From CBDCMJ01 sp965224325 (GTDB taxonomy: Bacteria > Chloroflexota > Dehalococcoidia > Lucifugimonadales > UBA3495): 64,000 bases of DNA. Positions 44,640 to 53,420 of the stretch are shown in pieces. Under the pieces are notes generated by a model. The model was not told the origin of the DNA and ran no database searches. It saw only the letters and a program-made list of their open reading frames with translations. Position 1 is the first letter of the stretch. The number at the start of each line of letters is the position of its first letter. The translations under genes and the position numbers were made by a program. The DNA lies in assembly GCA_965224325.1 (NCBI GenBank), contig CBDCYT010000016.1:124001-188000 (forward strand), read 5' to 3'.

Positions 44640-46486
44640 GAATATCTCCTTATGTCCACGTTGCATCCAGGCCCGCAGCGTTGGCGCAGAGCTAGGCTTG
44701 CTCCGGCCGGCACTCCGCATCCCAGTCCTTCGAGCATGGCCAGCAATCGGCACACCGGCAGTCCCACGATGTTGTAGTAACAGCCTTCCCACGACTCGGC
44801 AGGGCGCAATGTCTCGTCTTGCACGGCGTAGGCTCCGGCTTTGTCCAAGGGGGTCCCGGAGGCAACGGAGGTTTCAATCTCAGCGTCCGTGAATTCCCGC
44901 AACGTGACGTGGCTAGTCATACTATCGGTTACACACCGGCCTGAGGCTGCGTCGATGATAGTAACTCCGGTGATCACCCGGTGCCGGCTGCCGCGCAACT
45001 CCCGCAGCATCCTGCGGGCTTCTTCCCGGTCGGCCGGCTTACCCATGGCCCTATCTTCGAAGACTACCATGCTGTCGGCCCCGATTACATATCCGGAGTC
45101 CCGGCCAACTGCCACGGCTCGCGCCTTTTCTTCCGAAAGCCGCTCGACAGCTTCCAGTGGCCCCTCTCCTGGACGTATTACCTCATTGATAGCCGGATCC
45201 TCCACCTGAAATTGCATTCCCAGGTCTTGGAGCAGCTCACGCCGCCGGGGGGAACTCGACGCCAGGACCAGCGGCCCAGGCACAGGCTCCCGATGATGCT
45301 CCAAGATCGCTACGCACTCTACGTGGTGGGTTTGGGGAAACATGTCCAACGGAACGATCTCTTTAAGCCGGTATCCGTCATCGCAAAGCAGCCTTAAATC
45401 CCGGGCGAGGGTCTCGGCGTCGCAAGAAACATAGGCGACCCTTGGAGTCGCCAACCGGCTCAGCCCGGTCAGGGCCTCCGGCCTACAGCCTACTCGAGGC
45501 GGGTCTAGGACCATGGCGTCGGGTTTGTAGCCAAGACGGTGCAGCACGTCCTCGGTCTTTCCTAGGATTAACTCGACGTTGTCTATACCGGAGATGTTAT
45601 ACCGGGCGTCGGCAATCGCTGCGGAGGACTCCTCTACGGCGATCACTTTTTTCACGTGAGGAGCGAGCAGTACGGCGAAGACCCCTACGCCCGTATAAGC
45701 GTCGACAAGCACGTCATCAGGGGTTAATTCCAAGCAATGCCGTACTACCTGCACCACCTTGGCAGCTTGCTCTACGTTCACTTGGAAAAAGGAAGGCGAG
45801 GACACACGAAAAGCTGTGCCATCCACCGTATCGGTGTAGCTTCCCTGCCCGGTTGCTATCGGAACTTGGGGAAGGGCCAACCGGGGCTGAACGAGAAATT
45901 CCCCGGTTTCTTTGCCGGCCCGAATCGAAAGCTGGGTGGTCTCCGCACAATTGCGTTGCAGCCCGGCCAGGTGATGGTTGACCTCGCCGTGCATGATTTG
46001 GCATTCATTGACTTCCACGAACCGGCGTGTCTCTCGATTCACGAAACCGAGGGCTCCGCCCAAGCCGACGGTGAACCGGGCGTGGTTGCGGTAACCGTAC
46101 TCTTGGTCCGAAGCCAAGACCGGCGCAACCGGAGGGTCCGCAAATTGGCCGACCCGGTGCAAGGCATCCACAACCTTGGCTCTTTTGGCGTCTAGTTGTT
46201 GTGGATAGTCCAAGTGCTGCCATTGACACCCGGTACAATCGCCGAAGTATGGGCAGGGCGGCTCGACACGGTGTTGCGAAGGTTCCAAGACTTCCACCAC
46301 TCGAGCGGCCATGTATTTCCGGTGTACCCTGACAACCTCGGCGACCACGCGCTCTCCCGGTATGCCGCCAAATACGAACACATCCAGACCCTCGTAGCCG
46401 GCCATGGCTTCACCAAGCCTGCCCCAAGAAGTCAAGTCCAAGGTCAGCTTCTGGCCCTTGGCGATATGCTCCTTCGTCAGTTGCAT
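44636..46486 (-). CDS. Fusion of RlmD/TrmA-type RNA m5U methyltransferase and Maf nucleotide pyrophosphatase
   Basis: 616 residues in one uninterrupted frame. Residues 1-60 are a TRAM-like domain. Cysteines C78, C84, C87 (PPCPYFGDCTGCQWQ) and C162 match the 4Fe-4S site of RlmD-type 23S rRNA methyltransferases. The SAM motif is VDAYTGVGVFAVLLA (261-275), DPPRVG is at 329-334, and the catalytic Cys is C355 in YVSCDAETLARDL. From about residue 405 a Maf domain begins: LASSSPRRRELL, GADSMVVFEDRAMGKP, and DKAGAYAVQ. Maf proteins hydrolyse non-canonical or canonical NTPs. ATG 46486 gives MQLTKEHIAKGQ and is preferred over 46531. It heads the tatB-tatC operon. Confidence 0.9.
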   Translation of the reverse strand: MQLTKEHIAKGQKLTLDLTSWGRLGEAMAGYEGLDVFVFGGIPGERVVAEVVRVHRKYMAARVVEVLEPSQHRVEPPCPYFGDCTGCQWQHLDYPQQLDAKRAKVVDALHRVGQFADPPVAPVLASDQEYGYRNHARFTVGLGGALGFVNRETRRFVEVNECQIMHGEVNHHLAGLQRNCAETTQLSIRAGKETGEFLVQPRLALPQVPIATGQGSYTDTVDGTAFRVSSPSFFQVNVEQAAKVVQVVRHCLELTPDDVLVDAYTGVGVFAVLLAPHVKKVIAVEESSAAIADARYNISGIDNVELILGKTEDVLHRLGYKPDAMVLDPPRVGCRPEALTGLSRLATPRVAYVSCDAETLARDLRLLCDDGYRLKEIVPLDMFPQTHHVECVAILEHHREPVPGPLVLASSSPRRRELLQDLGMQFQVEDPAINEVIRPGEGPLEAVERLSEEKARAVAVGRDSGYVIGADSMVVFEDRAMGKPADREEARRMLRELRGSRHRVITGVTIIDAASGRCVTDSMTSHVTLREFTDAEIETSVASGTPLDKAGAYAVQDETLRPAESWEGCYYNIVGLPVCRLLAMLEGLGCGVPAGASLALRQRCGPGCNVDIRRYS

Positions 46487-46633
46487 TGACTTACTATACT
46501 GTAAGTTGAATACGAATCCAAGGTTACCCATTGTGGCCGTTGCCCGAAATACAGCCCGACCGCCGCCGTCTATGGCCGGATAGGGTCCCAGTCTTTAACC
46601 GGATTACCATTAAAGACATCTGGCAAAACGATG

Positions 46634-46661
46634 TTGACCCTTGCGCGCCGCGCAGTATACA
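46634..46661 (+). promoter_or_regulatory. trxA promoter
   Basis: TTGACC (46634-46639) and TATACA (46656-46661) are 16 bases apart, about 80 bases upstream of the trxA ATG. No other gene lies between. Confidence 0.6.
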
Positions 46662-46741
46662 CTGGTCTAAAAGCCCGCGTGCCGTCCTGGCTGGCAGTGT
46701 TTCTATAGCACTCGAGCGTTAATCTTTTCTGGAGGCAGGAG

Positions 46742-47071
46742 ATGCCAGAACCCATCGAAGTAACCGAATCCAACTGGGAAGACCAAGTTATCCAATCGGA
46801 CCTCCCGGTTTTGGTGGATTTCTGGGCCGAATGGTGCGGTCCTTGTAAAATGATTGCTCCTGCAGTCCATGAGTTGGCCTTGGAATATGACGGCCAGCTA
46901 AACGTTGGGAAACTCGACGTGGATAGTAACCCTGAGATCGCTATGAAGTACGGCGTCCGAAGCATTCCGGCGCTCATTTTCTTTAAAGGCGGGGAGGCGG
47001 TCCACACTGTCGTGGGAGCTCGGCCCAAGGGCGCCTTGAAGAAAGAGATCGACCAGGTGCTAACCTCGTAG
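46742..47071 (+). CDS. trxA: Thioredoxin
   Basis: 109-residue cytoplasmic disulfide reductase. The active site is WCGPCK (W31-K36), with the conserved DFWAE before it and the cis-proline in VRSIPALIFF. GGAGGCAGG precedes the ATG directly. It is a single gene under its own promoter. Identity secure. Confidence 0.96.
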   Translation: MPEPIEVTESNWEDQVIQSDLPVLVDFWAEWCGPCKMIAPAVHELALEYDGQLNVGKLDVDSNPEIAMKYGVRSIPALIFFKGGEAVHTVVGARPKGALKKEIDQVLTS

Positions 47072-47172
47072 CAGCGCGGCCCGAGGGAGCGGACGGGGCT
47101 CGGCGGTTCTTGAAAACTTCGACGAAGTTGGCCACTTGGGATGTTAACCCCAGTCTGCTAACCCTCGCATAT

Positions 47173-47410
47173 GAGCCCGTCTCAGAAGTCTCCACTCACG
47201 ACTTTGGGCGGACGCAACCTGACGGGTTACTGTGATTGACCGCTTAAACCAGAATTGAATGCGACTCAATAACCTGTCATTCCCGCGTTTCCGTTATCCC
47301 CGCCTCCCGTCATTCCCGCGTTCCCGTCATCCCCGCCTCCCGTCATTCCCGCGAAAGCGGGAATCCAGGAAGGTAGGATGTTGGAGGACTCAGCTTTATG
47401 AGCCAAGCCC
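47173..47410. repeat. MITE-like repeat, family B copy 2
   Basis: Starts GAGCCCGTCTCAGAAG and ends TTTATGAGCCAAGCCC. Contains the family's GGGCGGACGCAACCTGACGG block, several tandem CGTCATTCCCGCG-like units and the CCCGCGAAAGCGGG hairpin. A CATAT sequence borders both sides, a possible short target duplication. Confidence 0.82.
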
Positions 47411-47492
47411 ATATGGGGAAAATTCTTCCTACAGGGCGGCACATCACCTGAGAGCCGTAGTGGAAACGGCGGATGTGCAATTTAACGCTGCG

Positions 47493-49061
47493 TTAAAGAA
47501 CGGTCACTGGGATACGATGCCACCCTTCAGCGCCGTCGGGCAACGACCTCTTGATTGTGGCGGGTTGCGTTCCTCCTTCATTGTCTGTAGCACGAACCGC
47601 CAAGATCACCCTTTGAGGCTCAACGGGCGTCCAATCGATTGTCCACAGCACCCACGTGTATGGTGAGAGCGGTCGGCTGAACTTAGCGTTTTGCCACGTT
47701 TCGCCGTCATCAAAGCTAACTTCCACCGCTTTGATACCTCTATCTCCGGCGAAGGCCACGCCGCCGATAAGCGACTCAATATTCGCCGCAACACGGGCAT
47801 TGCCATCTGGAACATCTATCTTGGACATCGTCTTAATGACGGCAGTGTCGGCCCAGCCTCTCTCTTGCCAGTAACCCCTGAACGAGGGCCGTACAGTCTC
47901 TATTTTCTTCAGCCACTTTACGTTTTCCATGCCATACAGGCCGGGAACTATGATTCTTGCCGGGAACCCGTGACCGTGTGGAAGAGGCTCGCCGTTCATC
48001 ATGTAGGCAACCATAGTCTGATCGCGCAAGGCATAACCGGTCGAAAAGCTATCCACGTAGCCGTCGGCAGCGTGGAAAGCCAATCTCTCGACTTCTGACG
48101 GCATTTCAGCCAGCTCCAGCAATGTTCGCAACCTGACCCCCCGCCATAGCGCGTTGCTGATAAGGTCGCCGCCTATGCGGTTACTGATGCAAGTCAGCGT
48201 CACGTACTCTTCCTGCCAAGGAAGCGACTGGAGTTCTTCGTAGGTCAGCGACATAGAGTTGCCAAAGTCGCCTGTTAGCTCCAGTTTCCAATCGGCCGCA
48301 TCTACTCTGGGATTAACTATGCTCTTGGATACTTCGTAGAACTGATCGTTAGGCGTGATTTCAGGCGGCATCTCTCCTGCGGTGTTGGATACTGTAGAAG
48401 GGGTCACAGTCGAGGTGCCCTGGACGATGGTCCTTATGGTTAATCCGCTGACAGTAGCGAGCAATCCGAAGAAGGCAGCCCTTCTCATGAATTCCCGCCG
48501 TTCGGTCACAGGTTCCGGACTGAGACTCATCAGAGCTATCCGCTGAAACTCGACAAACGAAAACCCGAAAGCAAGGAAAGAAGCATAAGTAGTGAACGTG
48601 AACCCCACAAGTCCATTTGGAAGACTCATGCCGAAAAAGCCAGCCCCCAGTAAGGGCGATACCAGAATCATAAAAACAAGCCATACACCCGTGGCGACCG
48701 AGATGACTTTGGCCCAGCTGTTGCCGGGCAATAGGGCCAGTTTCGAGGAATAACGAACGTAAATTAAGCCTAGGAGTCCGCCGGTCAACACCTGGCCAGC
48801 CAACAAGACCGAGAACATCAAGAGCTTAGCCGCCACCTGCAGGTTTTCTAAGAGAAAGTCGAATAGTGCGGGCGGTGTTACTCTGGTAATCCAGTCGGCG
48901 ATGACTTCTGGAAGAACGGGAGTGGACGTAGCAAACCTGAGGGCGGCCATGATTAAAGTCATGAGCAAGCCAGACACAATACCTAGGACGAAGCCTGCTC
49001 GATAAGAAATGCGGAATGGCTGGGGCGCGAGGTGCTCTTGTTCCATGATGGGCTCAGACAC
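47493..49061 (-). CDS. Membrane-anchored sulfite-oxidase-fold molybdoenzyme
   Basis: 522 residues in two parts. The first 180 residues have about four membrane helices (FVLGIVSGLLMTLIMAALRF, then two central helices, and VGFTFTTYASFLAFGFSFVE). Then comes RREFMRRAAFFGLL, a twin-arginine-like motif with a hydrophobic stretch, and a periplasmic-type sulfite-oxidase fold. The presumed molybdenum-ligand cysteine is C291 in LTCISNRIGGDLISNALWRG; GLYGMENVKWLKKIE and the C-terminal dimerisation domain (IDWTPVEPQRVILAVRATD) follow. Substrate unknown. Starts at GTG 49061 or ATG 49046. The Tat genes lie only 3-5 kb away. Confidence 0.85.
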   Translation of the reverse strand: MSEPIMEQEHLAPQPFRISYRAGFVLGIVSGLLMTLIMAALRFATSTPVLPEVIADWITRVTPPALFDFLLENLQVAAKLLMFSVLLAGQVLTGGLLGLIYVRYSSKLALLPGNSWAKVISVATGVWLVFMILVSPLLGAGFFGMSLPNGLVGFTFTTYASFLAFGFSFVEFQRIALMSLSPEPVTERREFMRRAAFFGLLATVSGLTIRTIVQGTSTVTPSTVSNTAGEMPPEITPNDQFYEVSKSIVNPRVDAADWKLELTGDFGNSMSLTYEELQSLPWQEEYVTLTCISNRIGGDLISNALWRGVRLRTLLELAEMPSEVERLAFHAADGYVDSFSTGYALRDQTMVAYMMNGEPLPHGHGFPARIIVPGLYGMENVKWLKKIETVRPSFRGYWQERGWADTAVIKTMSKIDVPDGNARVAANIESLIGGVAFAGDRGIKAVEVSFDDGETWQNAKFSRPLSPYTWVLWTIDWTPVEPQRVILAVRATDNEGGTQPATIKRSLPDGAEGWHRIPVTVL

Positions 49062-49159
49062 AGTGTAGTCAATGATACCATGGAGACCTGTATTGACATG
49101 AGATGGTCAAAATGCGATTACTGCTTCGTTCGCAGTGGCGATTCTCATAGACAGCCTCG

Positions 49160-49293
49160 CAACTGTTCAGACTTGAGGGGGGCCGAGTGCCTGACGGCCA
49201 AGAGTCGGTGGGTTGCTCCCTGCTGCTGACGCTCAGGCCGGCAGTTGTCAAACGGCCTTCGTAGAATTGGACTCACCAACTCTGAACAGTTAC
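49160..49293. repeat. MITE-like repeat, family C copy 2
   Basis: Starts GCAACTGTTCAGACTTGAG and ends CAACTCTGAACAGTTAC; the inverted ends pair over about 16 bases. The inside shares CCTGCTGCTGACGCTC and GGCAGTTGTCAAAC with copy 1. It borders the IS1380 element on its right. Confidence 0.78.
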
Positions 49294-49304
49294 GGGACGG
49301 CCCA

Positions 49305-50945
49305 AGGTCCTTTAACCCGAATCCACCGAACGGAGTGGGGAGGGGACTGGAAGGGGACCTGACAGGGATGGAGACGGCATCATCCAGGTGGATTGGGGGT
49401 GGATGCCGCCAGTAGTGGGCCTGTTACCGGTGAGGGGGCCGCTCATGAGGTGGCCGAAGGCAGCAAAGAACTCTCGCTGGCCGATTCGTGCGGCGCGAGT
49501 TGGAAAGGCCTTCGACTGACTGGCGGATGAGGGCGAGCGTGGTGGGCCGGTTGCCGGCGCTGCGGTCAGGAAGGGAGCGGCAGGGCGCGCAATCGGGCCA
49601 AGGCACGAGTGAACTGGTTTTCCCAAGGCCAGCGGTGAGGCAAGTGCAATGTGAGGCGGCGGGCCGAGCGGGTGAGCCGTCCGGCGAGGGCGAAGAAGCG
49701 TCGCCGTAGGGTCTTGGTGGTCACCACCTGCTCGCCCAGACCGATGCGCGACGTCCAACGGGCCAGGTTGTGAGCAATCGCCTGTATCGCCAGCCAAGCG
49801 GCGTTGGCGGCGAAACGGCCGGACGGGAGATGGTTGAGACCCACGCCGTACTTGAGGTCGCGGATGGTATTCTCGATCTCGGCGTGGCGCCGATGGTCTG
49901 CCTCCAGTTCCAGGGTGTCGCCATCCCGGTCGGTGATGAAGGCGTGATAGCTGTAGGTGGCGAACAGGGGCAGTTGAGAGCCGGGCGTGGGCTTCACCCG
50001 CCGGATGATGAGCCGCACCGGCGCGGCGTTGGGCTCGCTTTGAAAGGGGGTGTAATTGGTCTCCGCCACGTCGGCGGCACCGTCCATCCAATAGGGTATG
50101 GGCGTCCAGTCCGCCTCGGGTATGTCCTCGATGAGATTGCGCAGGCTGGCGTGCTGGCGGATGGTGATGGAAAAGCGGACATCCAGCTTGCGGCAGACCG
50201 TGACGATGGCGTGGGTGTAGAAGCCGCTGTCGGCCCGCATCGTGAGTTGACCTTTGGCCCCGGCGTGGCGCACCCGGCCCACCGTCTCCCGCAGGAAGTG
50301 GGCGGCGCCTCGCACGGTGTTGGCGCGGCCCTCCCTGAGCCGGGCCATCAGCACGTCGCCGGTGCCGGCGGCGACGGCCAGCAGCGGGTGATAGCCCCGC
50401 TGGCCGGTGTAGCCGTAGTGGCGGGCCCCCTCCTTGGCCAGTCCATAAGTCTCGCAGATGGTGGAGTCCAGGTCGATGGTCAGCGGTCCGTCGCCGGGTC
50501 CGGCCCCAGCGGCCCAAGCCCGGGCCAGCAACTCCCGGCTCACCCGATCCAGCTGACGGACGTGGCCCCACCGGAAGCTGCGCAGGAAGGTGCCCAGGGT
50601 GGATGGCGCCTTGATCACGCAGCCGATGGCGCCAGCCGTCCCACCGGAGCGCAACACGTCGGCGTCGTCAATGCAGTCGCCACCGGCCAGCGCGGAGGTC
50701 ACCAGGGTCAGCATCTTGTCTCCAGTGTTCGCCCGCCCCGGCGCATCTCCGAGGTCAACATGGTCGTCGACGAGTTTACGCAGACCCAGGTGCTGGGCGA
50801 GGGTGACCGGAAGGAGCAGCCCGGAATTGGCCACCAGGCGGCGGTCGTCGAAGGCGATTCGGATGCGGTCGGGCTCGCTGAGTGGTAGCATCTATTAGGT
50901 GCTCCTGCTTCGAGGGTGGTTTGCCGTAACAACAACCATTATCCC
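49305..50945 (-). mobile_element. IS1380-family insertion sequence, boundaries approximate
   Basis: Carries one intact transposase gene (49566-50891, minus). Both flanks contain AANCCACC-type sequence in inverted orientation (AATCCACCGAACGGAG near 49320 and, on the minus strand, AAACCACCCTCGAAGCAGG near 50920), which I take as imperfect terminal repeats. Exact ends and a target duplication could not be fixed. 49294-49565 and 50892-50945 are non-coding element ends. Confidence 0.6.
49566..50891 (-). CDS. IS1380-family transposase
   Basis: 441-residue DDE transposase. Seen: LADSTICETYG-like LDSTICETYG with the first catalytic Asp, GYTGQRGYHPLLAV, LTMRADSGFYT with the second Asp, and the C-terminal ENTIRDLKYGVGLNHLPSGRF with the Glu, then ANAAWLAIQAIAHNL. 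No stop or frameshift, so the element is probably recent. Composition is more GC-rich than the neighbouring genes. Confidence 0.92.
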   Translation of the reverse strand: MLPLSEPDRIRIAFDDRRLVANSGLLLPVTLAQHLGLRKLVDDHVDLGDAPGRANTGDKMLTLVTSALAGGDCIDDADVLRSGGTAGAIGCVIKAPSTLGTFLRSFRWGHVRQLDRVSRELLARAWAAGAGPGDGPLTIDLDSTICETYGLAKEGARHYGYTGQRGYHPLLAVAAGTGDVLMARLREGRANTVRGAAHFLRETVGRVRHAGAKGQLTMRADSGFYTHAIVTVCRKLDVRFSITIRQHASLRNLIEDIPEADWTPIPYWMDGAADVAETNYTPFQSEPNAAPVRLIIRRVKPTPGSQLPLFATYSYHAFITDRDGDTLELEADHRRHAEIENTIRDLKYGVGLNHLPSGRFAANAAWLAIQAIAHNLARWTSRIGLGEQVVTTKTLRRRFFALAGRLTRSARRLTLHLPHRWPWENQFTRALARLRALPLPS

Positions 50946-51004
50946 CGATGCCGGGAGCACTTTCTTACCCCTTCACCACACCGCCCAACTCATCTCTTCG
51001 GTGG

Positions 51005-51229
51005 ATTGGGGCTTAATAGTCTGCCGCCCGTCATACCCGCCGCTCACCCGTCATACCCGCGAAGCTTGTCCCCGACCCCGACCCCGATCGGGGAGCGGGA
51101 ATCCATCCCGCCGCACACCCGTCTTTCCCGCGAAAGCGGGAATCCATACGTTCTTGATGTTGGACTGCCATTGGACAAGCCCCAAGTGCATGGGAAAATA
51201 GGAGTTGTCGGGAAAACTAAAAGACCCTG
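51005..51229. repeat. MITE-like repeat, family A copy 4
   Basis: Right end AACTAAAAGACCCTG matches the family terminal repeat; the left end (GGGGCTTAATAGTCTG) is degraded. Contains CCCCGACCCCGATCGGGG, the CCCGCGAAAGCGGG hairpin and TTCTTGATGTTGGACTGCC. It separates the IS1380 element from tRNA-Sec. 51230-51419 holds no gene. Confidence 0.75.
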
Positions 51230-51419
51230 CCGGATTGCCCACAAGATTTGCCCTCGAAACCTCCCTGTAATACACTGCAACCTTGGGTAGCTCACCTAGG
51301 TTGAATCTCGTGCCGCAGCGGCGCCTAGGCCGCACCCCGTGGGGAAAACGCGGTCACACCAGGACTCATTAGACCACGCATCCAACGATGGAGGTCCGTT
51401 CCGTAGCTAAAACCAACCC

Positions 51420-51516
51420 GGGAGTGGATGGGGCCCGGTGGCTCTTGCGGACTTCAAATCCGTTATGCCTCGTGATGAGCGGGGTAGGTGGGTTCGACTC
51501 CCTCACACTCCCGCCA
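51420..51516 (+). tRNA. selC: tRNA-Sec (anticodon TCA)
   Basis: A 97-nucleotide selenocysteine tRNA ending in encoded GCCA. The acceptor pairs GGGAGTG with CACTCCC (one G/A mismatch at pair 8), the anticodon arm is GCGGA-CTTCAAA-TCCGT with TCA, the long variable arm pairs CCTCG with CGGGG, and the T loop is TTCGACT. The overall layout matches E. coli selC, including GGACTTCAAATCC. Together with selA (17.3 kb) it shows UGA-to-selenocysteine decoding. An integrase gene starts 149 bases downstream. Confidence 0.93.
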
Positions 51517-51542
51517 CTACCAAAGCTAAATTAACCAGAATT

Positions 51543-51584
51543 AGGCCGGTTCGTAGCTAACCCAGCTACGTACGGCCTTTCTTT
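51543..51584 (+). terminator. Terminator after tRNA-Sec
   Basis: AGGCCG pairs with CGGCCT and an inner GTAGCT pairs with AGCTAC around AACCC; TTTCTTT follows. Confidence 0.75.
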
Positions 51585-51589
51585 GTGTC

Positions 51590-51663
51590 TTGCAGGTTCC
51601 GCCTTGTTCCTATACAATCCCACTTGAATTGTACAAATTATTCTGTACAAAAGGGGATGTACA
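51590..51663 (+). promoter_or_regulatory. Integrase promoter and three TGTACA operator-like sites
   Basis: TTGCAG (51590-51595) and TACAAT (51613-51618) have a 17-base spacer. Downstream, the palindrome TGTACA occurs at 51630, 51644 and 51658, exactly 14 bases apart; the last abuts the integrase start codon and surrounds the ribosome site. This geometry suggests a repressor array controlling the integrase. Confidence 0.6.
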
Positions 51664-51664
51664 A

Positions 51665-52831
51665 ATGCCATTCAAGGAAAAACTGCTGACCGATAGGGCC
51701 ATTCGCAACGCCGGGGCTGGCACTCACAATGACGGGAACGGTCTCACCCTTCGCGTAGGGGAAGGGGACAAGCGAAGTTGGGTACTCCGCTACACCTGGG
51801 GCGGCAAGCCCGCCAACCTCGGGCTTGGCAGCTATCCAACCGTGGGCCTCAAGGAAGCCCGCGCACTGGCCGCTGAACGTAGAGCCGAGATTGCCGAAGG
51901 GATGCGCCCCACTGGTGCAAGGGAAGTGGCAGCAGCCAAAAGGCCGGCGCCGGTCAAGCCCACCTTCCAGCAGATTGCGGAGCAGGTTATCGAGCTGAGG
52001 CGCCCCACGTGGTCCAATGCCAGACACGCAAAGCAGTGGACGGAATCTCTCACCAACCACGCTTACCCCGTCATTGGCGACGCGCCCATAGCGGAGATAA
52101 CATCGGCTCAGGTTTTGGGGATGTTGACGGGGATCTGGAATGAACTGCCGGAAACGTCGACGCGGGTGAAGCAACGGGCTCAGGTTGTCTTCGACTACGC
52201 CATAGCTGCCGGCCTTCGCAATGACAACCCAGTGGCAGCCGTCGACCGCGCACTACCTCGAAGGCCAAGGCTCAAGGAACATCATGCCGCCCTGCCTTAC
52301 GCCGATGTTCCTGCAGCAGTGGCAGCGATTCGGGAATCGACCGCCCACACCTTCACCAAGCTGGCTCTTGAGTTTGTCATCTTGACCGCGGCAAGGGCGG
52401 GGGAAGTCCGGGGGATGACGTGGGCTGAGGTCAACTTCGACTGTGCCACCTGGACCGTACCAGCGGCCCGGATGAAGATGAGGAAGGAACATCGGGTTCC
52501 ACTGTCTGAGCGGGCTATCGAGATACTGCGGCTGGCTCAGGCTCAGAGTAGAGACGAAGCGCTGGTATTCCCTGGAAGCAAGGGACAGCTCAGCAACATG
52601 GCCTTCACGATGCTACTGCGGCGCCTGGACGTGGAAGCGGTAACACACGGTTTCCGGTCAAGTTTCAAGGATTGGTGTCTCAGTGAGACGGCGACGCCCT
52701 GGACGGTCTCAGAGGCGGCTCTAGCGCACAATCTAGGGAACTCCATGGAAGCTGCCTATGCACGGACGGACCTGTTCGAGAAGAGGCGTGACCTAATGGG
52801 CGAGTGGGCCGAATTTGTAGGAGGCGAGTAG
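51665..52831 (+). CDS. int: Tyrosine recombinase (P4-type integrase)
   Basis: 388 residues. The N-terminal DUF4102-type arm domain (LTDRAIRNAGAGTHNDGNGL, VLRYTWGGKPANLGLGSYP) is followed by a SAM-like core-binding domain and a catalytic domain with Arg in TAARAGEVRGMTW, HGFRSSFKDWC (His and Arg), a histidine in ALAHNLGN and the nucleophile Tyr in AAYARTDLFEKRR. All catalytic residues are present. P4-type integrases commonly target tRNA 3' ends, and this gene lies 149 bases after tRNA-Sec. ATG 51665 is preferred to a frame opening at 51590. Confidence 0.94.
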   Translation: MPFKEKLLTDRAIRNAGAGTHNDGNGLTLRVGEGDKRSWVLRYTWGGKPANLGLGSYPTVGLKEARALAAERRAEIAEGMRPTGAREVAAAKRPAPVKPTFQQIAEQVIELRRPTWSNARHAKQWTESLTNHAYPVIGDAPIAEITSAQVLGMLTGIWNELPETSTRVKQRAQVVFDYAIAAGLRNDNPVAAVDRALPRRPRLKEHHAALPYADVPAAVAAIRESTAHTFTKLALEFVILTAARAGEVRGMTWAEVNFDCATWTVPAARMKMRKEHRVPLSERAIEILRLAQAQSRDEALVFPGSKGQLSNMAFTMLLRRLDVEAVTHGFRSSFKDWCLSETATPWTVSEAALAHNLGNSMEAAYARTDLFEKRRDLMGEWAEFVGGE

Positions 52832-52833
52832 AA

Positions 52834-53337
52834 TTGCCATCATTCGAGGAAGTTGTAGAACAGGTACGGGATTGGGACAGGCAAAACATGGCCTTAGTAG
52901 GGGGCGATTGGCGAGATCACGAAACTGCTATGGTGGCGGCGTATTGGGAAAGGGACGAACAGGAGCGCGATGAATTACTCACCAACTGGTTAGATGCGTC
53001 AGTCGTCGTAAAGGCAGCTTGGACGGCGCTAGAGGCGTTGGCGAACGATTACATGAAGTCTGACCGCCAACTGCCCAAGAGACTAGCCTTGTGGAAGGTC
53101 TACACAAGCGAAGGCAGGATTAAAAAACCTAGCACCGGGGCTTACACCACCCATATGCGGCATTATGGGATAGCCTGCATGGTGGTGTCCTTGACCCAGG
53201 AATACAAGATGAAAGCGACGCGGAACGCCGCCACCACTGACCACCCCTCCGCCTGCGACGTGGTGGCGGAAGGGCTGACCATGGACTATAACGCGGTAGC
53301 TGCCGCCTATCGGAAACACAAGGATTCCGTGTACTAA
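52834..53337 (+). CDS. Unknown protein of the tRNA-Sec element
   Basis: 167 residues from a TTG with GGAGG nine bases upstream, starting two bases after the integrase stop, so coupled to it. Highly charged and helical, no membrane segment, no motif that I recognise. Contains DWRDHETAMVAAYWERDEQE and DRQLPKRLALWKVYTSEGR. Position right after int suggests a recombination or control accessory, but that is inference only. Confidence 0.65.
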   Translation: MPSFEEVVEQVRDWDRQNMALVGGDWRDHETAMVAAYWERDEQERDELLTNWLDASVVVKAAWTALEALANDYMKSDRQLPKRLALWKVYTSEGRIKKPSTGAYTTHMRHYGIACMVVSLTQEYKMKATRNAATTDHPSACDVVAEGLTMDYNAVAAAYRKHKDSVY

Positions 53338-53420
53338 CGGATTCCAAAAAGAAATAGTACGCACTTCCCCGGATGCGCCCCTACCATTTCGGTACAGAAC
53401 GGAATGGAGGGGCTTTTCTT

